Positions 28,171 through 37,520 are shown, counted from the stretch's first letter. The stretch is DNA of 64,000 nucleotides from Methylobacterium radiotolerans JCM 2831 (GCF_000019725.1 NC_010505.1:310001-374000); one strand, 5' to 3'. The notes: generated by a model from the sequence alone, not told the origin. Numbers and translations are program-made.

Positions 28171-28186
28171 AAGGTTCATTAACCTT
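28171..28186. promoter_or_regulatory. Palindrome in the divergent EPS promoter region
   Basis: AAGGTT-CATT-AACCTT, perfect 6-bp arms in an AT-rich strip between the Wzz-like (start 28036) and Wza-like (start 28217) genes. Two further TTAAGG half-sites lie at 28104-28109 and 28121-28126. Likely a shared operator. Confidence 0.5.
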
Positions 28187-28216
28187 AACGGCCTAGATCA
28201 TCCCGCAACTGCATCC

Positions 28217-28804
28217 ATGACGGCGATGGTGATGAACCGGCGCGCTCTGCTCCTCGCACTCGGCTCGACTCTGGCGCTCGGCGGTTGCCTGCGACCGAGC
28301 TTCCGCACCGATCAGCTCGATGCCACCGGCACGGGCTCGATCGCGGCGCGGTACACGCTGGCGGCCGGCGACAAGCTGCGGGTGATCGTGTTCGGCCAGG
28401 ACAACCTGTCCAACATCTACGCGGTCGACGGCGCCGGGCGCATCGCCATGCCGCTGATCGGGACCGTGCAGGTCGGCGGCCAGACCACCGCGCAGGCCGC
28501 CAAGGCGATCGAGACGAAGCTGGCCGCCGGATACGTGCGCGAGCCGCACGTCACCGTGGAGGTGGACGCCTACCGGCCGTTCTACATCCTCGGGGAGGTC
28601 ACGACATCCGGCCAGTACCCGTTCGTGAACGGCATGACCGTCGAGACGGCGGTCGCGATCGCGGCCGGCTTCGGCCCCCGGGCCGCGCGGGACTACGCTG
28701 TCCTGACCCGCGATGCCGGCGGCTCGCTGATCTCCGGGATCGTGCCGATGACCTACGCGGTCCGACCGGGCGACACGATCGTCATCAAGGAACGATTCTT
28801 CTGA
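28217..28804 (+). CDS. Polysaccharide export lipoprotein (Wza/GumB-like)
   Basis: 195 residues. The signal ends in the lipobox LGGC (Cys24). The Poly_export domain follows: LAAGDKLRVIVFGQDNLSN, VDGAGRIAMPLIGTVQVGG, KLAAGYVREPHVTVEVDAY, then an SLBB-like segment (FYILGEVTTSGQYPFVNGM) and VRPGDTIVIKERFF. It would form the outer-membrane export channel for the polysaccharide. Starts at 28226 or 28232 are equally possible; all retain the lipobox. Divergent partner of the Wzz-like gene. Confidence 0.9.
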   Translation: MTAMVMNRRALLLALGSTLALGGCLRPSFRTDQLDATGTGSIAARYTLAAGDKLRVIVFGQDNLSNIYAVDGAGRIAMPLIGTVQVGGQTTAQAAKAIETKLAAGYVREPHVTVEVDAYRPFYILGEVTTSGQYPFVNGMTVETAVAIAAGFGPRAARDYAVLTRDAGGSLISGIVPMTYAVRPGDTIVIKERFF

Positions 28805-28819
28805 GCGGCGCCCCGACGG

Positions 28820-29458
28820 TCACTGGCCACTCTGCCACGGGTTGATGACCCGCATGGCGGTCTTCTGCGCCGGGATCGGCGTCGCCACCTCGGGCATCGG
28901 CTGACGCGCGCGCGCCATCATCCGGCGCGCCTCCTGCGCGGGCACCGCACCGACCGGCGTGAACAGGCCCGCCAGGACCTTCCGCGTGCCCCGGCTCACG
29001 AAGCGCGAGTTCTGAACCGGCTCGAAGTCTCGGATCGCGTGGCGCTTCTCGGGATTCCCGGTGAAGACCCGGGCACCGGTATTCAGAACCACGATGTCAC
29101 CGGGCCGCAGCGTCTCATCCTTGAGGAGCGCCGCCGTCGCGCCGGCCTTCATGTCGATAGGCGTCTGGCGCTCGCTGATCTCCCGCTCCTTCACGCGGAT
29201 CTTGAGCGGGAGCGCCGCGTAGCGGGTCTGGAAGCGTCGGCGCGCCGCCCCGAGCCGCGGGGTGGCGTGGCGGCCGAAGGCGCGGCCCTCGAAGGCGGGC
29301 GCCGGGGCAGGGGCCGGCTGGGCCTGTTGGGCGGGCGGCCGGGCGCCGAACAGCATCTCGAGGAAGCCGACCTCCGCGGCCTGGGCGCGCATCGCCGTTC
29401 CGGCGAGGAGACCGCCGGCCGCCATGACGGCCAGCAAGCTGCTCGTGCGAAGCCTCAT
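28820..29458 (-). CDS. Exported protein of unknown function
   Basis: 212 residues. Signal peptide MRLRTSSLLAVMAAGGLLAG...AQAA. A Pro/Ala/Gln linker follows (about 42-58), then a conserved-looking domain: RYAALPLKIRVKERE, KDETLRPGDIVVLNTGARVF, RDFEPVQNSRFVSRGTRKVL. GGAGGG precedes the ATG by 5 bp. Similar Arg-rich exported proteins occur widely in Methylobacterium. Its place beside the EPS export gene hints at an envelope role. I do not recognise a named family. Confidence 0.75.
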   Translation of the reverse strand: MRLRTSSLLAVMAAGGLLAGTAMRAQAAEVGFLEMLFGARPPAQQAQPAPAPAPAFEGRAFGRHATPRLGAARRRFQTRYAALPLKIRVKEREISERQTPIDMKAGATAALLKDETLRPGDIVVLNTGARVFTGNPEKRHAIRDFEPVQNSRFVSRGTRKVLAGLFTPVGAVPAQEARRMMARARQPMPEVATPIPAQKTAMRVINPWQSGQ

Positions 29459-29633
29459 AGCACCCTCCGGAACCGACGCCCGACGTGAGCATCCGACCCT
29501 CAACCGCAAGGCGTACTGGAGGGTTCCGGATGATTTAGAGTCTGCTCAGGAACGACGGGCAGTGGCCCGATGGTGCAGGATTCGACGCTTCCGACGACGC
29601 CATCGCGGCGCGTTTGGGCACGGAGAACGCGGG

Positions 29634-29882
29634 CTAGCCCGGCGCCGACTGCTCGCCCTCGCCGATGCAGTCGAGCGCGCGCTCGACTGCGCTCACCGCA
29701 TCCAGGAGGTGCTGCACGGTGCGCTCGACCTCGATCGCCGGACGCCCCATCGCGGCGGCGCGGGCGCTCACATCCTCGAGCTGCTCCAGCAGGGCGAGGA
29801 GATCACCGGCCACGGTCACAACTTCGCAGCGAGCGAGACGCGTGACGGTCGGGCGCGGACGGAAGGGCAAGACGTTGCTCAT
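29634..29882 (-). CDS. Small cytosolic protein of unknown function
   Basis: 82 residues, no signal peptide. Begins MSNVLPFRPRPTVTRLARCE, a style of N-terminus common in small Rhizobiales proteins, followed by an amphipathic helical part (LLALLEQLEDVSARAAAMG, VEERT-like ERTVQHLLDAVSAVERALD) that could form a helical hairpin or dimer. The ribosome-binding site is weak. No family recognised. Confidence 0.6.
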   Translation of the reverse strand: MSNVLPFRPRPTVTRLARCEVVTVAGDLLALLEQLEDVSARAAAMGRPAIEVERTVQHLLDAVSAVERALDCIGEGEQSAPG

Positions 29883-30150
29883 CGCGTGGGTTGTCGCCCG
29901 AAACGACCGGGATTCGCCAGGGGGAAAGGACCGGACTCAACACGAATGACCGCCCCTATCCGCCGCAATCCCGACGTGTGGTGCATTTTCCGTGGCCGCT
30001 GCGCATCGGAGACGGCAGAACCGATTTACATCTTGCGCGCGACCTTGACGGACGCTCCGCCGCGCTGACCATGCCGCCAGACGCCCCGTGAGGGTTCGGT
30101 CCGGCCCTCGCCGGGTACGGCCCGGCCACGGCCCGCTTTCAGGATCGACG

Positions 30151-30369
30151 ATGCGCTTGACCCTTCTCGCCCTCTCCGCGCTGACCCTCGGCGGCCTCTG
30201 CGCCTGCACCACCAGCGAGGGCCCGGATACCCGCAGCGGCCTCGCCGAGACCTTCAACCTCGACAACTACCGGGCGTCCGGGAACACCAACGGCACGCAG
30301 ACCCGCCGCGACGTGAACCGCGCCTACACCCAGCCGACGCTGCCGACGATCGGCAACCGCGGAATGTGA
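30151..30369 (+). CDS. Small putative lipoprotein
   Basis: 72 residues. Signal MRLTLLALSALTLGGLCAC with a lipobox-like LGGLC or GLCAC, then a short Asn/Thr-rich mature chain (AETFNLDNYRASGNTNGTQ, AYTQPTLPTIGNRGM). The start at 30151 is chosen because it opens the signal peptide. Function unknown; short lipoproteins of this type are frequent in the genus. Confidence 0.7.
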   Translation: MRLTLLALSALTLGGLCACTTSEGPDTRSGLAETFNLDNYRASGNTNGTQTRRDVNRAYTQPTLPTIGNRGM

Positions 30370-30382
30370 GGCGCGCGGCGCG

Positions 30383-31444
30383 TCACCGCTTGGTGAGCGC
30401 GTCCGCGAAGGTGGCGATCCGGTTGCGGGCGTAGACCGGCAGGCCGGCGCTGATGGAATTGCCGGTGTTGAAGCTGGAATTACCCATCAGCACCTGCGCC
30501 GGGAGCAGGTTCTTGAGCACGGGCACGCGGGCGTACTCTGCCTTGCGGTCGAGCACGTCGCCCTTGATCGCCAGCGCCATGTAGGCGGTGACCACCGTCT
30601 TGGTCGGGTCGTTCGGCATCGGCTGGAGCACGGCCAGGAACTTGCCGAAGCGCAGGATCTGGTTGACCCAGAAGATCGTCTGCTCCAGGCCGCCGGTCAC
30701 CGCGGTATCGATCTTCGTGAGCGCCCTGAGCCGGTCGCCCTGGTCCGGCCCGAGCACCCGCAGCTCGCTCTGGAACGAGACGAACTCGGCGATCTTCTTG
30801 GCCGAGCCCTCCTCCAGCTTGTTGGCGAGTTTCACGCCGAGCGGCAGCTTGCCCTCCAGGTCGTAGCGCGACTCGATGCAGGCGCCCGCGCCCTCGCACC
30901 ACGCGCGGTCGGGCCGCTTGGCGAAGGCGGCGGCCGGATCCTTGTTGGGGGTCACGTCGGCGACCGCCAGGGTGTGGTGCTTGATCGCCGGATCCATTTT
31001 CTGGACGAAGGCGAGGTTGGCGAAGGCCTGGAGGTCGATCGCCTCGGGCGGTCGCGGGACGACGAAGCGTCCCTCGGCGACGTAGACCTTCAGGGTCTCG
31101 TGCCGCGGCTTCGTCACGCCGTTCACCGTCACGGTGTAGTCCGGCTCCTTGTAGCCGGGATAGGGGGCGAGCGCCGCCGCCTCAGCCGGCCGCGCCTTCA
31201 GCCAGTCGAGATACGGGATCAGGCCGTTCTCCGGCGCCGACGGGTTGTCGCGGTGGTCGGTGAACAGGATCTGGCCCAGCTTGATCGCTGCCGGATCGAC
31301 GGCGGTGACGGAGGGCACCTCCTTGATCCGCTCCGGCCCGGGCGCCGGGGCGGTGTTGGCGGCGGGCGTCTGAGCGCGGGCCGAGGAGGCCGGGAGCGCG
31401 ACCGTGAGGGCGGCCGCCAGGGCCGCGGGAAGCTGCTGGCGCAA
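30383..31444 (-). CDS. Exported protein of unknown function downstream of the PBP gene
   Basis: About 353 residues if started at the TTG at 31444, which opens a signal peptide (LRQQLPAALAAALTVALPAS, SARA). The frame is open further upstream, but that part overlaps the penicillin-binding protein and is Arg-rich. The mature part has two cysteines (WCEGAGACIESR) and well-formed secondary structure (FVSFQSELRVLGPDQGDRL, EQTIFWVNQILRFGKFLAV). It begins 28 bp after the PBP stop, so the two may be co-transcribed. No family recognised. The start codon is uncertain because no good ribosome-binding site is visible. Confidence 0.7.
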   Translation of the reverse strand: MRQQLPAALAAALTVALPASSARAQTPAANTAPAPGPERIKEVPSVTAVDPAAIKLGQILFTDHRDNPSAPENGLIPYLDWLKARPAEAAALAPYPGYKEPDYTVTVNGVTKPRHETLKVYVAEGRFVVPRPPEAIDLQAFANLAFVQKMDPAIKHHTLAVADVTPNKDPAAAFAKRPDRAWCEGAGACIESRYDLEGKLPLGVKLANKLEEGSAKKIAEFVSFQSELRVLGPDQGDRLRALTKIDTAVTGGLEQTIFWVNQILRFGKFLAVLQPMPNDPTKTVVTAYMALAIKGDVLDRKAEYARVPVLKNLLPAQVLMGNSSFNTGNSISAGLPVYARNRIATFADALTKR

Positions 31445-31472
31445 CGGGATACTCGTCTGTCGGGGAGGGCTG

Positions 31473-34400
31473 TCAGTAACCGGGGTCTTCGCCGAACAGG
31501 TAGTCGGGATCGCGGCGGCGCGGGCGGCGCACGTCGTCATCCCCGCCGAAGGGCGAGCGACTCGTCTGCCCCGGCCACGGCTTGTAGGGATCCTGCCCGT
31601 AGAGATCCACATCGCCCTGCGCGCGGCGGCTGCGCGGCGCGGGACGCTCGCCGAACGGATCCAGGAAGTCGGCCCGCGGCCGCTCGCCGGTCATGTTGCC
31701 GTAGTAGTCGCCGGCGACGCTCGCGCCGTCGTCGGCGCCCGCGAGATCGCCGTCCTGCGCGTCGGGCCGCATGGCGTAGAGCGTCTCGCGGGGCACGAGG
31801 CGGTACTGCGTGTCCGCCATCTGCCCGTCGCCGCTGGTGCGGAAATGCTCGAGGAAGCCGCCGCCCGCGACCCGCACACCGCTGCGCGGGTCGATCGGCA
31901 GGTCGGCGATGAACGGGCGCGCCTCGGGGGAGGGGCCTCGCAGCGGCGTCTTGGCTACGCCGTTCGCCCAGGCCGCCTGCAGGATCGCCGAGGCGATCGG
32001 CACCGAGACGTGGCCGCCGGTCTGGCCGCGGCCGAGCGTCTTGCGGGTGCCGTCGGCGTTGTCGTAGCCGACCCAGACCACGACGCTGATCTCGTTGGTC
32101 AGCCCGGCGAACCACGCGTCGTTCTCGTTCTCGGAGGTGCCGGTCTTGCCCGCGACGTAGGCCGAGACCTTCGCGAGCGCCGCGGCGGTGCCGTGCTGGG
32201 TCACGCCCTGCAGCATGGTCTTGAGCTGGTAGAAGGCCACACGGTCCGCCGACGCGATACGCACCGGCTCCTTGATCGCGTGCGTGTAGAGGGGCTTGCC
32301 GTCCCGCTCGACCGACTCGAGCGCGTAGGGGGCCGGACGCGCGCCCTCGTTGGCCACCGCCGCGTAGAAGCCCGCGAGGTCGAGCATCCGCACCGGCTGT
32401 GCGCCGAGCACGAACGGATAGTAGGGCTCGCACTCGGCGTAGATCTGCGCCTCGAGGGCGATGTCGCAGACCCGCTTCAGGCTCGCCGGCGCCTTCGGGG
32501 CGATCCCGCCCTGGAGGAGCCGGGCGGTGACGAGGTTCTTGGAGAATTCGAGGCCGCGCCGGAGGGTCGTGGGCCCCGAGCCGCCGCCCTCGTAGTTCTT
32601 CGGCGACCAGGAATCGCCGGTCCCACCGATCGGCGGCAGGGTCACGGCGGAATCCATCACCAGGGTGTTCGGCTGCAGCCCGGCGTTGAGCGCGGCGAGA
32701 TAGGTCAGCGGCTTCAGGGTCGAGCCGGGCTGGCGCACCGTCTGGGTGACCCGGTTGAGCTGGCTCAGCGGATAGGAGAAACCGCCGGCCATCGCGAGGA
32801 TCCGGCCGGTCCGGTTCTCCATCACCAGGGCCGCGCCCTGGACGGTCGGCCGGACGCGGAGCTGCGCGCGCGGGCCGCCCTTGCCGGCACTGATCTTCAC
32901 CCGGACCACGTCGTAGAGTTGCAGCTTTCCGCGGGCGATGCCGGGGTCGAGGAAGGCGGTGCGGCCGTCGGCCAGGCCGACCTTCGTGCCGCCGCGGCCG
33001 GTCTCCAGTACCACCGCCAGCGGCCAGTGGACGTCGTAGAGCACCGGACGGGCGCTCTCCAGCGCCAGCAGCCACGCCGGCTTCTTCTGCGGCACGGCCG
33101 CGACCCTCTCACCGCGGCGCGGTTTCGCGTCCGGCTTGGCGTCGAGTTTCGCGGCCTCCGGCCGCGCGCCGGTGACGGCCGGCGCGGCCGAGGCGGAGGC
33201 CTCCGGTGCCGGGGTCGCGGCCTGGATCCGGCGGACGCTGTCGGCGAGGTTGAGTTCGGGCCCCGTGAAGACCTGCCGGCCGGTGCCGCGCTCGTAGTTG
33301 GCGAGGCCGTCCTGCAGGGCCTCCTCGACGGCGCGCTGCAGGCCCGCGTTGATCGTGGAGCGGACGGTCAGGGAGCCGGAAGTCAGCGAATCCACCCCCG
33401 CGAAGGTGCGGGCCTCCCGGTTGAGGAAGTCCACCACGTAGAAGCCGGAATCGCGCCGCGCGGTCTCGATCGGCTTCAGGCCGAGATCGGCCTTGATCGC
33501 CGCGTTCATCTCGGCCTCGGTGATCGTGCCCTCTTCCTTGAGGCGAGCGAGCACGTAGGCGCGCCGCTCCCGTGCCCGGTCGGGATACTTGTCGGGACTG
33601 TAAAAGTTCGGCCCCTTGGGCATGCCGGCGAGGAGCGCCGCCTCCGGCAGGGTCAGCTGTCCCACCGGCTTCCCGAAATAGCTCTGCGCCGCCATCTCGA
33701 TGCCGTAGGCGCCGCGGCCGAGATAGATGCCGTTGAGGTAGAGCCCGAGAATCTGCGGCTTCGTGAGGATGCGCTCCAGACGCGACGCGACGATCATCTC
33801 GCGGATCTTGCGCTCGTAGGTGACGTCGTCGCCGACCGAGAGGTTCTTGACCACCTGCTGGGTGATGGTCGAGCCGCCCGCAGGCCGCCCCGGCGAGGCG
33901 AGGTTGGCGATGAAGGCGCGGATCACACCGCGCTCGTCGATGCCGTGATGGGTCTCGAAGCGCTTGTCCTCGGCGGCGATGAAGGCCTTCTGCACGAGGT
34001 TCGGGACGGCGGTGATCGGCACCACGATGCGGCGACCGTTCGGCTCCGACGCCTCCGCGAAGGGCTTGCCGGCGCCGTCGAGGATCCGGGTCATGCCCGG
34101 CAGGGCCTTGTCGCGCAGGGCCTCGGCGCTGGGCAGGTCCTTGGTGGCGTTGTCGTAGAACTCGATCACAGCCTTCGCGTCGAAGGGCGAGTTCGCCGGG
34201 TTCTCGCCCTTGCAGAACTGCTTGTAGCTCGTGTTCAGCTCGTTCAGATCGAGCCCGTGCAGGATCTTCGGCGCGGCCGGCCCGGCGACCGTCGACGGAT
34301 CCTCCATCGCGGTGGTGATCAACTCATCGAGATTGATGTCCTCGATGTCGAACGCCTTGCGCATGTGGGCGCAGCCGTCGCGCAACAGGCGCACCACCTC

Positions 34401-34508
34401 CGGGCCGTCCGTCGCGGGATCGAACTGCGTCCGGACCGCGTCCGGCCGTGTCGTGACCTGGCTCAGCGTCAGGGCAGTCGCGAACAGCTTGATCAGGATG
34501 GCGTTCAT
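31473..34508 (-). CDS. Class A penicillin-binding protein (PBP1a/mrcA-like)
   Basis: 1011-residue bifunctional peptidoglycan synthase. Glycosyltransferase domain from about 150: catalytic E180 in AAEDKRFETHHGID, GGSTITQQVVKNLS, REMIVASRLERILTK. Transpeptidase domain: nucleophile S596 in PGSTLKPLTYL, SKN motif (EFSKNLVTARLL) and KTG at 788 (AGKTGTSENEN). Unusual points: a short hydrophobic N-terminus followed by about 150 residues (CAHMRKAFDIEDINLDELIT etc.) before the GT domain, where PBP1a normally has only a short tail and helix. There is also a Pro/Ala-rich spacer between the domains and a disordered charged C-terminus. Confidence 0.93.
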   Translation of the reverse strand: MNAILIKLFATALTLSQVTTRPDAVRTQFDPATDGPEVVRLLRDGCAHMRKAFDIEDINLDELITTAMEDPSTVAGPAAPKILHGLDLNELNTSYKQFCKGENPANSPFDAKAVIEFYDNATKDLPSAEALRDKALPGMTRILDGAGKPFAEASEPNGRRIVVPITAVPNLVQKAFIAAEDKRFETHHGIDERGVIRAFIANLASPGRPAGGSTITQQVVKNLSVGDDVTYERKIREMIVASRLERILTKPQILGLYLNGIYLGRGAYGIEMAAQSYFGKPVGQLTLPEAALLAGMPKGPNFYSPDKYPDRARERRAYVLARLKEEGTITEAEMNAAIKADLGLKPIETARRDSGFYVVDFLNREARTFAGVDSLTSGSLTVRSTINAGLQRAVEEALQDGLANYERGTGRQVFTGPELNLADSVRRIQAATPAPEASASAAPAVTGARPEAAKLDAKPDAKPRRGERVAAVPQKKPAWLLALESARPVLYDVHWPLAVVLETGRGGTKVGLADGRTAFLDPGIARGKLQLYDVVRVKISAGKGGPRAQLRVRPTVQGAALVMENRTGRILAMAGGFSYPLSQLNRVTQTVRQPGSTLKPLTYLAALNAGLQPNTLVMDSAVTLPPIGGTGDSWSPKNYEGGGSGPTTLRRGLEFSKNLVTARLLQGGIAPKAPASLKRVCDIALEAQIYAECEPYYPFVLGAQPVRMLDLAGFYAAVANEGARPAPYALESVERDGKPLYTHAIKEPVRIASADRVAFYQLKTMLQGVTQHGTAAALAKVSAYVAGKTGTSENENDAWFAGLTNEISVVVWVGYDNADGTRKTLGRGQTGGHVSVPIASAILQAAWANGVAKTPLRGPSPEARPFIADLPIDPRSGVRVAGGGFLEHFRTSGDGQMADTQYRLVPRETLYAMRPDAQDGDLAGADDGASVAGDYYGNMTGERPRADFLDPFGERPAPRSRRAQGDVDLYGQDPYKPWPGQTSRSPFGGDDDVRRPRRRDPDYLFGEDPGY

Positions 34509-34664
34509 ACGGGCCGGGTTCGGGGGACGCGACGGGGCGGGCGCGGACCTTTCGGGAGCGCGCCTGAACAGGGCGTGCACAACGCGGCTGATTTAAGGTG
34601 ACGCCGAACGGCAACGCTTTGGCCGGCTCCCACGTTCGTCAGGCGCGACGACGCCGGGGGGCCC

Positions 34665-36332
34665 ATGATCAACGACCTGTGGTACAAGAACGGGATCATC
34701 TACTGCCTGTCGGTCGGCACCTTCATGGACGCCAACGGCGACGGCATCGGGGACTTCGCCGGACTCGAGCGACGCCTGGACTACATCCAGGGACTCGGCG
34801 CCACCGCGGTCTGGCTGATGCCGTTCCAGCCCTCGCCCAAGAAGGACGGCGGCTACGACATCGCCGACTATTACGGCGTCGATCCGGATTACGGCTCGCT
34901 CGGAGACTTCGTCGCCTTCGCGCACGCCGCTAAGCAGCGGGGCCTGCGCGTCCTCATCGACCTCGTGGTCAACCACACCTCCGACCAGCACCCGTGGTTC
35001 CAGTCGGCGCGGTCCGACCCGGACTCGCCCTACCGCGACTGGTACGTCTGGTCGAAGGAGCGGCCGGCGACCGCCGACGAGGGCATGGTCTTTCCGGGCG
35101 TGCAGGAGACCACCTGGACCTACGACGCGAAGGCCAAGGCGTGGTACTTCCACCGCTTCTTCAACTTCCAGCCGGATCTCAACACCGCCAATCCGGAGGT
35201 GCTCGCCGAGATCCTGAAGATCATGGGTTTCTGGATCCAGCTCGGCGTCTCCGGCTTCCGCATGGACGCGGTGCCCTTCGTCATCGCCGAGAAGGGCGCC
35301 CATGTCGGCGGCAAGCCTCGCGAGCAGTTCGAGATGCTCCGCGACCTGCGCGAGTTCCTCCAGTGGCGCCAGGGCGACGCCATCATCCTGGCCGAGGCCA
35401 ATATCCTGCCGAAGCAGGACCTCGACTATTTCGGCGACGACGCCGACCGCATGCACATGATGTTCAATTTCCAGGTCAATCAGGCGACCTTCTACGCCCT
35501 GGCGGCCCACGATGCCCGGCCCCTGGTCAAGGCGATCGAGCAGACGAAGCCCCGTCCGCTCTCCTGCCAGTGGGGCATCTTCCTGCGGAATCACGACGAG
35601 CTTGACCTGGGGCGCCTCACCGGCAAGCAGCGCCAGAGCGTGTTCGACGCCTTCGGCCCCGAGAAGGGGATGCAACTCTACGACCGCGGCATCCGTCGCC
35701 GCTTCGCGCCGATGCTGGCGGGCGACCCGCGCCGCATCCGGCTCGCCTACTCGCTGATGTTCACCCTCCCGGGAACGCCGGTCCTGCGCTACGGCGACGA
35801 GATCGGGATGGGCGACGAGCTGGCATTGCCCGAGCGCGACTGCGCCCGCACACCGATGCAGTGGACGAGCGAGCACCAGGGCGGCTTCTCGACGGCCGAA
35901 CGGACCGTGCTGCCGCTGATCGATCACGGGCCCTACGGCTACGCGCACCTGAACGTCGCCGATCAGCGCCACGAGGAGGGCTCGCTGCTCAACTGGATGC
36001 AGAGCATGATCCGGCAGCGCAAGGAGGCGCCGGAGATTGGCTGGGGCGACGTCGTCGCGATGGAGACGGGGCGCCCCTCGGTCCTGGCACTGCGCTACGA
36101 ATGGCGCGGCAACGCCATCCTGTGCGTCCACAACCTCGCGCCGGAGCCCGTCGAGGTCGCGATGGCGTCGGGATCCCCTGATCCGGAGCACGACATCCTC
36201 GTCGACGTGCTCACCGGCTCGCGCAGCGAGGTCGGTGAGGACGGCCGCCACTGCCTGTTCATGGAAGGGTACGGCTACCACTGGTTCCGCGTCGGCGGGC
36301 TCGACGCGCTGCTGAAGCGGCGGCCGGCGTGA
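34665..36332 (+). CDS. GH13 family alpha-glucosidase/trehalose synthase-like enzyme
   Basis: 555 residues, TIM-barrel alpha-amylase superfamily. Motifs in order: DLVVNHTSDQHPWF (region I), GVSGFRMDAVPF with nucleophile D201 (region II), ILAEAN with acid/base E244 (region III) and LRNHDELDL with D311 (region IV). The start MINDLWYKNGIIYCLSVGTF and the length resemble TreS-type (GH13_16) enzymes that interconvert maltose and trehalose, but without the C-terminal kinase domain. Specificity is not decidable from sequence alone. A role in trehalose, an osmoprotectant, is plausible. Good RBS context (GGGGGGCCC) before the ATG. Confidence 0.88.
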   Translation: MINDLWYKNGIIYCLSVGTFMDANGDGIGDFAGLERRLDYIQGLGATAVWLMPFQPSPKKDGGYDIADYYGVDPDYGSLGDFVAFAHAAKQRGLRVLIDLVVNHTSDQHPWFQSARSDPDSPYRDWYVWSKERPATADEGMVFPGVQETTWTYDAKAKAWYFHRFFNFQPDLNTANPEVLAEILKIMGFWIQLGVSGFRMDAVPFVIAEKGAHVGGKPREQFEMLRDLREFLQWRQGDAIILAEANILPKQDLDYFGDDADRMHMMFNFQVNQATFYALAAHDARPLVKAIEQTKPRPLSCQWGIFLRNHDELDLGRLTGKQRQSVFDAFGPEKGMQLYDRGIRRRFAPMLAGDPRRIRLAYSLMFTLPGTPVLRYGDEIGMGDELALPERDCARTPMQWTSEHQGGFSTAERTVLPLIDHGPYGYAHLNVADQRHEEGSLLNWMQSMIRQRKEAPEIGWGDVVAMETGRPSVLALRYEWRGNAILCVHNLAPEPVEVAMASGSPDPEHDILVDVLTGSRSEVGEDGRHCLFMEGYGYHWFRVGGLDALLKRRPA

Positions 36333-36397
36333 GGGAAACCGGGGCCCGGCTCGCCCTCGGCCGGCCGACACGGTAGGACACCTCCGAGAGGTGGGAC

Positions 36398-36781
36398 ATG
36401 GCCCGGACGAAGCACTACCCCCCGGACGCGACGATCGCCGACGTCCTGCCGGACCTCGCCGACGGTGAGGACTACCTGCGCCAGGTGCTCGTCACCATGC
36501 GGATGTGCCAGAAGCATTACGGCGACGCCTGGGTGCGGATCGGCGTGACCGGCCGATCGCCGACGCCGTCTTACCGGATCGACCGGCCGGACGAGACGGC
36601 GCGCGGCGACGGGACCGTCGAGGCGGGGAAAACCCTGTTCGGGGCCTATGGCGGACGGTCCCACGACCGGTTCACGCAGGTCAACGCCGTGGAGACCCGC
36701 TGGAGCTCGCGGGCGCTCGGCATGACCGAAACGCTGGCGCTTCACGACGGCCTGCGCCGCCACAGGGGCGACGTGGCCTGA
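36398..36781 (+). CDS. Conserved hypothetical protein
   Basis: 127 residues, soluble, no signal peptide. GAGAGGTGGG 3 bp before the ATG supports the start. Parts look structured (DLADGEDYLRQVLVTMRMC, GDAWVRIGVTG, YGGRSHDRFTQVNAVETRW). It starts 65 bp after the GH13 gene, so may share its transcript. No family recognised. Confidence 0.65.
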   Translation: MARTKHYPPDATIADVLPDLADGEDYLRQVLVTMRMCQKHYGDAWVRIGVTGRSPTPSYRIDRPDETARGDGTVEAGKTLFGAYGGRSHDRFTQVNAVETRWSSRALGMTETLALHDGLRRHRGDVA

Positions 36782-36870
36782 GCGTCTCGCACAGGGTGCC
36801 GCCCACCCGCGTTCTGCGGTAGACTCGGGCCGAGAGCGTCGGGAGCGACGCTGCCAACACGCGGGACGAC

Positions 36871-37515
36871 ATGCCAGGTACGCCACGCGCCGGGATCATC
36901 CCGGTGACGCCCTTCCAGCAGAACTGCACCCTGATCTGGGACGACGCGACCAAGGTCGGCGCCGTGGTCGATCCCGGCGGCGATCTCGACCGGATCGAGG
37001 CGGCGATCCGCGAGCAGGGCGTCACTGTTGAGAAGATCCTGCTGACCCACGGCCATGTCGATCACGCCGCCGGCGCCGACGAGCTGCGCGAGCGCCTCGG
37101 CGTGCCGATCGAGGGTCCGCATCAGGCCGACAAGTTCCTCCTCGATTCCCTGCCCGAGACGGCGGCCAATTACGGCCTCGGCGCCGCCCGACCCGTCACA
37201 CCCGACCGGTGGCTCGACGAGGGCGATGCCGTAACGGTCGGCGGGCTCGCCTTCGACATCCTCCACTGCCCCGGCCACTCGCCCGGCAGCGTCGTGTTCG
37301 TGAGCCGGGACGCGCGCTTCGCCCTCGTCGGCGACGTGGTGTTCAAGGGCTCGGTCGGCCGCACCGACCTGCCCGGCGGCAACCACGAGCAGCTCATCCA
37401 CGCCATCAAGGAGAAGGTCCTGCCGCTGGGCGACGACGTCGCCTTCATTCCCGGCCACGGACCGACCAGCACCCTCGGCGCGGAGCGCGTGTCCAACCCC
37501 TTCCTGCAGGATTGA
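36871..37515 (+). CDS. Metallo-beta-lactamase-fold hydrolase (YcbL/glyoxalase II-like)
   Basis: 214 residues. Metal-binding motif THGHVDHAAG at about 58-67 (HxHxDH), further ligands in CPGHSPGSV and LVGDVVFKGSVGRTDLPGG, and a terminal FIPGHGPTSTLGAER. The short chain without the C-terminal glutathione domain matches YcbL-type glyoxalase II enzymes, which hydrolyse S-lactoylglutathione or similar thioesters. Ends 5 bp before the aldo/keto reductase start, so the two genes are probably an operon for reactive-carbonyl detoxification. Confidence 0.9.
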   Translation: MPGTPRAGIIPVTPFQQNCTLIWDDATKVGAVVDPGGDLDRIEAAIREQGVTVEKILLTHGHVDHAAGADELRERLGVPIEGPHQADKFLLDSLPETAANYGLGAARPVTPDRWLDEGDAVTVGGLAFDILHCPGHSPGSVVFVSRDARFALVGDVVFKGSVGRTDLPGGNHEQLIHAIKEKVLPLGDDVAFIPGHGPTSTLGAERVSNPFLQD

Positions 37516-37520
37516 CGCGC

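Noticed and set aside
26153..28216. Long plus-strand frame running into the Wza-like gene
   Set aside because: Antisense to the Wzz-like gene; low-complexity Arg/Gly/Asp sequence. Only the part from 28217 is a real gene.
31404..34601. A 1065-codon plus-strand frame opposite the penicillin-binding protein
   Set aside because: Shadow of the PBP codon pattern; no domain, no start signal.
36505..36822. Alternative overlapping frame inside the hypothetical gene at 36398
   Set aside because: Lacks a ribosome-binding site and gives Arg/Gly-rich sequence; the 36398 frame has a good one.
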